Of a stretch of DNA of 64,000 nt, positions 59,163 through 64,000 are shown in pieces; position 1 is the first letter of the stretch, and the number at the start of each line of letters is the position of its first letter. Origin of the DNA: Actinophytocola sp044466355 (GTDB lineage Bacteria > Actinomycetota > Actinomycetes > Mycobacteriales > Pseudonocardiaceae); contig NZ_JBITMQ010000008.1 of the NCBI RefSeq assembly GCF_044466355.1, forward strand, positions 321,590 through 385,589, written 5' to 3'. The notes under the pieces are model-generated. The model searched no databases, had not been told where the DNA came from, and saw only the letters and a list, made by a program, of their open reading frames with translations. A program made the translations under genes and the position numbers.

Positions 59163-59369
59163 GTGACCGTTTCTGACCTGACCGGGGCGCGGTGGCGCAA
59201 GAGCAGCCGCAGCGGCGCGGGCAACGACTGTGTCGAACTCGTCGTGGCCAGAATCGGCGCAGCGGTGCGTGACTCCAAGAACCCGGACGCCGGACACGTC
59301 TCGTTCGAGACGACCGGCTGGGACGCGTTCATGGGAGTCGTCAAGGAGGGGCGCCTCGACAGCGTGTGA
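59163..59369 (+). CDS. DUF397 (BldB-like) small protein
   Basis: The 68-aa protein contains the DUF397 pattern RWRKSSRSGAGNDCVELVV, AAVRDSKNPDAGHVSF and GWDAFMGVVKEG. The family includes BldB, needed for aerial growth, and partner proteins of WhiJ-like regulators. GTG 59163 has GAGAGGAG seven bases upstream; the frame is open to GTG 59139, which overlaps the regulator stop. It is part of the same unit as the XRE gene. Confidence 0.9.
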   Translation: MTVSDLTGARWRKSSRSGAGNDCVELVVARIGAAVRDSKNPDAGHVSFETTGWDAFMGVVKEGRLDSV

Positions 59370-59421
59370 GGCTCCCCAGGCTGCGCCGGACACCGTCCAG
59401 CCCCTGCACAACCGCAGCCCA

Positions 59422-59446
59422 GGTGCTCTCCTGACCCCGGAGCACC
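59422..59446 (+). terminator. Possible terminator after the DUF397 gene
   Basis: GGTGCTC (59422-59428) pairs with GAGCACC (59440-59446) around an 11-base loop, and a second repeat CGGCCCG-C-CGGGCCG follows at 59452-59466. They lie in the 238-bp gap before the LuxR gene. The second may just reflect high GC. Confidence 0.4.
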
Positions 59447-59607
59447 GCCCACGGCCCGCCGGGCCGATCCCTTACCCCCTCACCTCCGTGTTCCCGCCGG
59501 ATCTGCGTGAACACCCGATGCCGTGCCACCGCCCCTCAGCGGCAGGGTGGCCCCCGTGTTCCTGACCACGAAAATGATGCGCGCCGGCCTGGGTGGGGCG
59601 TGACAGT

Positions 59608-62600
59608 ATGCAGAGCGTGGCGCGTCTCGGATCAGGAATTCCACTGGTGGCACGTGACCGGGAGCTCGACCGGTTGCGTGGCGCCTTCGAACAGTCCGCG
59701 AGTGGTACCGCCACCGCGATGCTCATCTCCGGCGACGCCGGTGTCGGCAAGACCAGGCTGACCGACGAACTCGCCGCACTCGCGCGGGACAAGGGCGCGC
59801 TCGTGCTCACGGGCCGGTGCCTCGACGCGGGTGAGACCGGTCTGCCGTACCTGCCGTTCGCCGAGGCCATGTCGCAGGTCCCCGACCGGGAGCAGGCCGT
59901 GCTGGCCCACCCCGCACTCGCGCGCCTGTTCCCCGACGTGACGTTGCCCGTCGGCGCCGAACGCCGCGAGGCGAACATGTCCGCGATCACCGCCGTCGTC
60001 CCCGGCGTCGGCGGCCGCGTCGGCAACCGGCCGGAACAGGACATCGGCCAGCTCCAGCTGTTCGACGCGGTGCACGCCTCCCTCACCGACCTCGCCGCGG
60101 CGGCACCCGTCGTGCTGGTCCTCGAGGACCTGCACTGGGCGGACGGCTCCACCCGGCGGCTCCTGTCGTTCCTGGTCGCGCGGCTCCGTGACCAGCACAT
60201 CCTCATCGTCGGCACCTACCGCAGCGACGACCTGCACCGTCGCCACCCGCTGCGGCCGCTGCTCGCCGAGCTGCTCCGCCAGCCCGCGATGGAGCGGATG
60301 GAGCTGACACCGTTCAACAACGCCGACTCCCGCCTGTTCGTCAGCTCGCTGGCCGAGGAGGGCCTGCCCGACGACCTGGTCCGCGAGGTCGCGGGCCGTT
60401 CCGAGGGCAACGCGTTCTTCGCCGAGGAACTGCTCGCCGCGTACACCGAGGACGGCGACGAGCTGCCCGCCACGCTGGTCGACGTGCTGCTCGCGCGGGT
60501 GGAGCGGCTGAGCGAGGCCGCGCAGCGTGTCGTGCGGGTCGCGTCGGTGGCCGGCCGCCGCGCACCGCACGCCCGGTTGCTCGCCGTCTCCGAACTGTCG
60601 GAACCCGAGCTGGAGGAGGCGCTGCGCGAGGCCGTGCAGCACCACGTGCTGGTCGCCAAGCGGGACCAGTGGATGGACGTGTACGCGTTCCGCCACGCGC
60701 TGCTGTCCGAGGCCGTCTACGGCGACCTGCTGCCGGGCGAGCGGGTGCGGCTGCACGCGGCGTACGCCCGCGAACTGGTCGGTGAGCAGGGCCGCCGCGG
60801 CGCCGCGGCCGCGCTCGCGCACCACAGCATGGAGAGCCACCAGCTGCCGCAGGCACTCGCCGCGTCGGTCGTCGCCGCCCGTGAGGCCGCCGACAGCGGC
60901 GCGCCCGCCGAAGCGCTCGGGCACCTGGAGCGTGCGCTGAAGCTGTGGGACGGCGTCGCACCCGCCGACCGGCCGGAGGGCATGGACGAGGTGACACTGC
61001 TGCGCACGGCGTCGTTCATGGCGGGCAGCTCCGGCGACCCAGAACGGGCGGTGTCGTTCGCGCGGTCCGCGGTGAAGCTCGCGGACGCCGCCGGGGACAA
61101 AGAGGTCGGGGCGATGATGCGCAGGCGCCTCGCCTCGGCGCTGTTCGTGGTCGAGGGCCGCGAGGACGAGGCCCGGCAGGCCATCGAACGGGCCTGGGAG
61201 CTCGCCGAGGACCTGCCGCCGAGCTGTGAGAAGTCGTGGATCCTCGCCGTGTACGCGCTGATCCTGCGTGCCGAGCGGGAGCCGGTCGAGGCGCGGAAGT
61301 TCGCGGAGCTGGCCGTGCGGGAGGCACGGGCGTGCGACGAGGTCGGCGTGATCGCCGACGCGCTGATCACCCTCGGCGCGCTGGACGAGTCGGAGGGCCG
61401 CGTCGAAGCGGGCCGGGAACGGCTGCGGGAGGCCATCCGCCTCGCCCGTGACGACGACGCGCTGAGCGTCGAGCTGCGGGCCCGCTACTACCTCGGGTTC
61501 AACGCGTACGAGGCCGGTGAGCTGGACGACGCGGTGCGAATCATCGAGGAGGGCGTCGAACGGGCCCGCGACACCGGTCTGACGTGGAGCACGTACGGCT
61601 TCGAGCTGCGGGCCATCACGGTCATCGCCCGGTACGCCCGCGGTGACTGGGACCAGAGCGAGGCGGCCGCGGAGCCACCCGGCATGCGGGTGTCGAGCAC
61701 GGTGTCCGCGCGGCTCGCGGCGGTCGGCAGCTACGTGATGGTGTCGCGTGGGCGGCTCGCCGAGGCGGCCCGGCTGGCGGGGGAGCTTCGGTCGGAGTGG
61801 CACCGGGACTTCCAGATCTTCTCGTCCATGAGCGCGGTCGGGGCGGAGCTGGCGCTGTGGCAGGGGCGCCCCGAGGAGGGCGCGAAGCTGGTGAGCGAGG
61901 CCGTGGAGTGGGCGGAGCGGGTCGGTGGCCAGTGGGTGCTCGTCAACATCCGGCTGGCCGCGCTGGGAGCCGCGTTGTACGCCGACTGCGCGGAACGGGC
62001 CGCCCGGCGCAAGGACGCGGCCGAGCACCGGTCGCTGCTCGACGAGGGGCTTCGGCTGGTCGAGCTGGCGCGCAAGACGGCCAAGTTCGGCCGGCCCCGC
62101 ACCGGGACGCTCGGGCCGGAGGGACGGGCGTGGCTCGCGCGCGCCGAGGCCGAGGGGAGCAGGCTGCGGGGCCCCAGCGATCCGGCGCTGTGGGAGAAGG
62201 CGGCCGCGGCGTTCGGCTACGGCGCCGTCTACGAGCAGGCGATCTGCCGGTGGCGGCTGGGTGAGGCGCTGCTCGGGGCGGAGCGCCGGGACGAGGCGGC
62301 GGAGGTGCTGAAGGCGGCGGACGAGGTCGCGGTCCGGTTGGACGCCCGGCCGCTGCGCGAGGCGCTGCGGAAGCTGGCGCGCCGGGGGCGGATCGTGTTG
62401 TCCGACGGGCAGACGCCGAGGGAGACGGTGGACCCGTTCACCCCTCGGGAGCGGTCGGTGCTGCGGTTGGTCGCGTTGGGCCGGACCAACCGGCAGGTCG
62501 GTGAGGAGCTGTTCATCAGCGAGAAGACGGTGAGCGTGCACCTCTCGCGGATCATGGCCAAGCTGGGCGCCGCCCGTCGTGCGGAGGCGGTCGCCATCGC

Positions 62601-62637
62601 CTACGACCGGGGGTTGCTGGAGGAGGAGAACGTCTAG
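59608..62637 (+). CDS. Large LuxR-type ATPase regulator (LAL family)
   Basis: The 1009-aa protein has an N-terminal AAA/NTPase domain (Walker A GDAGVGKT, residues 42-49, and Walker B VLVLEDLHWAD), a long Ala/Leu/Arg-rich TPR-like middle and a C-terminal LuxR HTH (PFTPRERSVLRLVALGRTNRQVGEELFISEKTVSVHLSRI). This is the MalT/LAL layout, which activates promoters upon binding an inducer and ATP. ATG 59608 was taken; an upstream GTG at 59593 is in frame. The stop shares CTAG with the convergent gene. The target is unknown. Confidence 0.92.
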   Translation: MQSVARLGSGIPLVARDRELDRLRGAFEQSASGTATAMLISGDAGVGKTRLTDELAALARDKGALVLTGRCLDAGETGLPYLPFAEAMSQVPDREQAVLAHPALARLFPDVTLPVGAERREANMSAITAVVPGVGGRVGNRPEQDIGQLQLFDAVHASLTDLAAAAPVVLVLEDLHWADGSTRRLLSFLVARLRDQHILIVGTYRSDDLHRRHPLRPLLAELLRQPAMERMELTPFNNADSRLFVSSLAEEGLPDDLVREVAGRSEGNAFFAEELLAAYTEDGDELPATLVDVLLARVERLSEAAQRVVRVASVAGRRAPHARLLAVSELSEPELEEALREAVQHHVLVAKRDQWMDVYAFRHALLSEAVYGDLLPGERVRLHAAYARELVGEQGRRGAAAALAHHSMESHQLPQALAASVVAAREAADSGAPAEALGHLERALKLWDGVAPADRPEGMDEVTLLRTASFMAGSSGDPERAVSFARSAVKLADAAGDKEVGAMMRRRLASALFVVEGREDEARQAIERAWELAEDLPPSCEKSWILAVYALILRAEREPVEARKFAELAVREARACDEVGVIADALITLGALDESEGRVEAGRERLREAIRLARDDDALSVELRARYYLGFNAYEAGELDDAVRIIEEGVERARDTGLTWSTYGFELRAITVIARYARGDWDQSEAAAEPPGMRVSSTVSARLAAVGSYVMVSRGRLAEAARLAGELRSEWHRDFQIFSSMSAVGAELALWQGRPEEGAKLVSEAVEWAERVGGQWVLVNIRLAALGAALYADCAERAARRKDAAEHRSLLDEGLRLVELARKTAKFGRPRTGTLGPEGRAWLARAEAEGSRLRGPSDPALWEKAAAAFGYGAVYEQAICRWRLGEALLGAERRDEAAEVLKAADEVAVRLDARPLREALRKLARRGRIVLSDGQTPRETVDPFTPRERSVLRLVALGRTNRQVGEELFISEKTVSVHLSRIMAKLGAARRAEAVAIAYDRGLLEEENV

Positions 62638-63173
62638 GCCGGTCGGCGTGGGGTGAGTCTGGCCGGGGTTACGGGGGCGGCCACCAGCAGCACGATGCCG
62701 ATCGAGGCCAGTTCCTTCTCGTGGTGGAGGAACCAGCCGCTCGCGGTGTCGTCGGGAACGGGAGTGCGGTTGCCGGTGGGGAGGGCGGTGACCGACAGCG
62801 CGTAGGTCGCCGAGCCCTGGATCGTCACCGCTCTGTGCGTGAAGCCGATCGCGCAGTCGCCGGTGAAGGTGATCGTGTTCGGGGCGCGGAAGTCGTGGTG
62901 GCTCTGCGTGAACCGGTGCCCCGCCGAGGCGGAGACGCTGGGGGTCGGAGAGCCGAGGCCGCGGACCATCAGTCCTTTCGCGACGGTGCGCAGCGCGGTC
63001 AGCGCCCTGGTGCGGTCGTCGGGGCCCGCGGTCGCCAGCACGTCCAGGTCACCCGTCAGACGCAGGTCCACGGTCACCGCGACGTGGCCGATCTCCATGG
63101 CCGCGCTCGCCAGTGGGGTCGGGGGCAGCGCGTACCGGAACGCCACGTGGTCGTCGGTCTCGGCGGCGACCAT
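62634..63173 (-). CDS. Uncharacterised protein sharing a domain with its neighbour
   Basis: The 179-aa protein aligns by eye with residues from about 70 on of the next gene: both have RYxxPxxPxAxA near the start, an LTG, then (T/E)FTGxCA, A(T/E)YxLxVT and, near the end, W-x-x-x-x-E-x-L-x-x-(I/V)GIV-x-L-x-V. No signal peptide is seen. I recognise no family. ATG 63173 follows GGAGG of the neighbour's 3' end; a GTG at 63176 overlapping the stop (GTGA) is also possible. Co-translated with the gene at 63173-63775. Confidence 0.7.
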   Translation of the reverse strand: MVAAETDDHVAFRYALPPTPLASAAMEIGHVAVTVDLRLTGDLDVLATAGPDDRTRALTALRTVAKGLMVRGLGSPTPSVSASAGHRFTQSHHDFRAPNTITFTGDCAIGFTHRAVTIQGSATYALSVTALPTGNRTPVPDDTASGWFLHHEKELASIGIVLLVAAPVTPARLTPRRPA

Positions 63174-63775
63174 CACGCCACCTCCTCGAGGCCCGCGGTG
63201 ACCGGTAGCGCGACGACGCCCACCTCGGTGAGCGCTTCGTTGGTGAGCCACTCGGTCACCGACGTGGCCGGAGTCGGCGGGTCGACCGTGACGGCCAGGA
63301 CGTACTCCGTCGCGTCGGCGGCGCCGGAGAGGGCGCACGTGCCCGTGAACTCGACGGTCGCCGCGGTCACCAGTGCCGCGCTGCCGGGGAGGAACGTGGC
63401 GCCGGGGCAGGTCAACACCGGTTCGGCGGACAGGTTCTCGACGGTGAGGTCGGCCAGTGCGTCGACGGCCTCGCCGGTGAGGGTCAGCGCCAGGTGGACC
63501 ACGACGTCACCGGTCCGTACCTCGGCGGTGGCCACCGGGCCGTCCGGCCAGCGGTAGCGGGTGCCGGTGAGCGCCTGCCACGTCGCCGCGTCCACCACGC
63601 CGGTCGGGTCGAGTCCCTGCTGGGCCTGGAAGTGCCGGACGGCACCGTCCAGCGCGGCGTCGAACTCGCCCGACTCGGCGATCACCTGTTGCTGGTAGTG
63701 GTGGTTGAGCGACTGCTGGAGGTAGAGCACCCATTCTCCGCCGTCGCCCCCACACAGCTCCGGCTCACCCGCCAT
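63173..63775 (-). CDS. Peptidoglycan-binding-domain protein with uncharacterised C-terminal domain
   Basis: The 200-aa protein has an N-terminal PG_binding_1 domain (about residues 12-65: VLYLQQSLNHHY, GEFDAALDGAVRHFQAQQGLDPTGVVDAATWQAL) and a C-terminal domain resembling the whole of the adjacent protein at 62634-63173. It has no signal peptide from ATG 63775, which follows GGAGGAG, so export, if any, is not by Sec. It could also be a cytoplasmic or injected effector. Its stop overlaps the next gene. Confidence 0.75.
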   Translation of the reverse strand: MAGEPELCGGDGGEWVLYLQQSLNHHYQQQVIAESGEFDAALDGAVRHFQAQQGLDPTGVVDAATWQALTGTRYRWPDGPVATAEVRTGDVVVHLALTLTGEAVDALADLTVENLSAEPVLTCPGATFLPGSAALVTAATVEFTGTCALSGAADATEYVLAVTVDPPTPATSVTEWLTNEALTEVGVVALPVTAGLEEVA

Positions 63776-64000
63776 GGCACTCCTCCAACACGAGCACAAC
63801 CCCACACCCGACCGTACGTCCCCGTTGATCACGAAACCGATGGCCAATAGGGCAGAACTTGGGGCGCTCCCCCCGCGAGTCACGCCCCAGAACACCGCGA
63901 GTCGCGGGACTGTTCCAAGATCGGTGTTTCTGGCCCGACACGCCGGGCTGATGGTCTGGCGGGATGGGCACTGTGAGTGATGACATCTGATGTTGTGAGT
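63776..64000. other. Gap at the right edge without a convincing gene
   Basis: The last 225 bp are the upstream region of the PG-binding-protein gene and lie at the window edge. Two short open frames (about 63774-63980 plus and 63765-63986 minus) have no Shine-Dalgarno, no known motif and poor coding character; I do not call them. Promoter elements are not clear. Confidence 0.5.

Noticed and set aside
63774..63986. Two overlapping short frames at the right edge.
   Set aside because: They lack start signals, known motifs and coding character; the plus-strand one begins inside the divergent gene start.
1..64000. tRNA, rRNA, CRISPR, IS element or prophage genes.
   Set aside because: None of the expected motifs, repeats or transposase-like frames were seen on either strand.

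Overview
The window is 64 kb of very GC-rich actinobacterial chromosome. The codon bias, the frequent GTG starts, the F420-type oxidoreductases, a PriA-type HisA, WhiJ/BldB-type regulators, and sites resembling those of DasR and CebR all point to a filamentous actinomycete. The order Pseudonocardiales is my best guess (inference, no database search). I saw no rRNA, tRNA, CRISPR array, insertion sequence or prophage. About 62 protein genes are supported.

Layout. 1-7.8 kb: accessory metabolism, with a TetR/cytochrome P450 divergent pair around a perfect palindrome, a nitrilase-family hydrolase, an oligopeptide-type binding lipoprotein, a PLP enzyme, a TIR-domain protein and a secreted zinc carboxypeptidase. 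8-21 kb: the histidine pathway (hisD-C-B, hisH-A, hisF-I), broken into three blocks by unrelated genes. These include a TetR regulator, a DUF1992 protein, soxR with two SoxR-box-like sites, a two-subunit transketolase, a secreted protein behind a DasR-like (dre) site, an F420-type flavoprotein, a Uma2 protein and a TetR-controlled ABC exporter. 22-28.4 kb: trpE, a Trp-associated membrane protein, trpC, trpB, trpA and lgt. trpC and trpA are each preceded by a copy of one ~80-bp repeat. No trpF is present, which fits a dual-function PriA.

28.4-33.4 kb: an SDR plus DapB-like dehydrogenase operon with a KstR-like site, then a cobalamin-riboswitch-controlled B12 ABC transporter. 34.4-41.6 kb: a beta-glucan use cluster on the minus strand (binding protein, two permeases, GH1 beta-glucosidase, LacI regulator, and a separate secreted GH16-CBM6 glucanase). 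The binding-protein and GH16 genes each carry a CebR-like operator. 41.8-48 kb: gltBD glutamate synthase. 48-53 kb: an F420 luciferase-like enzyme with a divergent MarR gene, a small membrane protein, a MIO-type ammonia-lyase homologue with an altered active-site triad, a secreted serine protease and a DUF2461 protein. 53.3-57.3 kb: pyk, tesB and a DacB-type carboxypeptidase.

57.6-59.4 kb: a WhiJ-like regulator, a BldB-like DUF397 protein and a divergent zinc-ribbon gene. 59.6-62.6 kb: a giant LuxR-type (LAL) regulator. 62.6-63.8 kb: two adjacent genes sharing an unrecognised domain, one with an added peptidoglycan-binding domain.

Most operons are tightly coupled with ATGA or GTGA overlaps. 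Several promoters appear to give leaderless transcripts, and four convergent gene pairs share one CTAG tetranucleotide as both stop codons.
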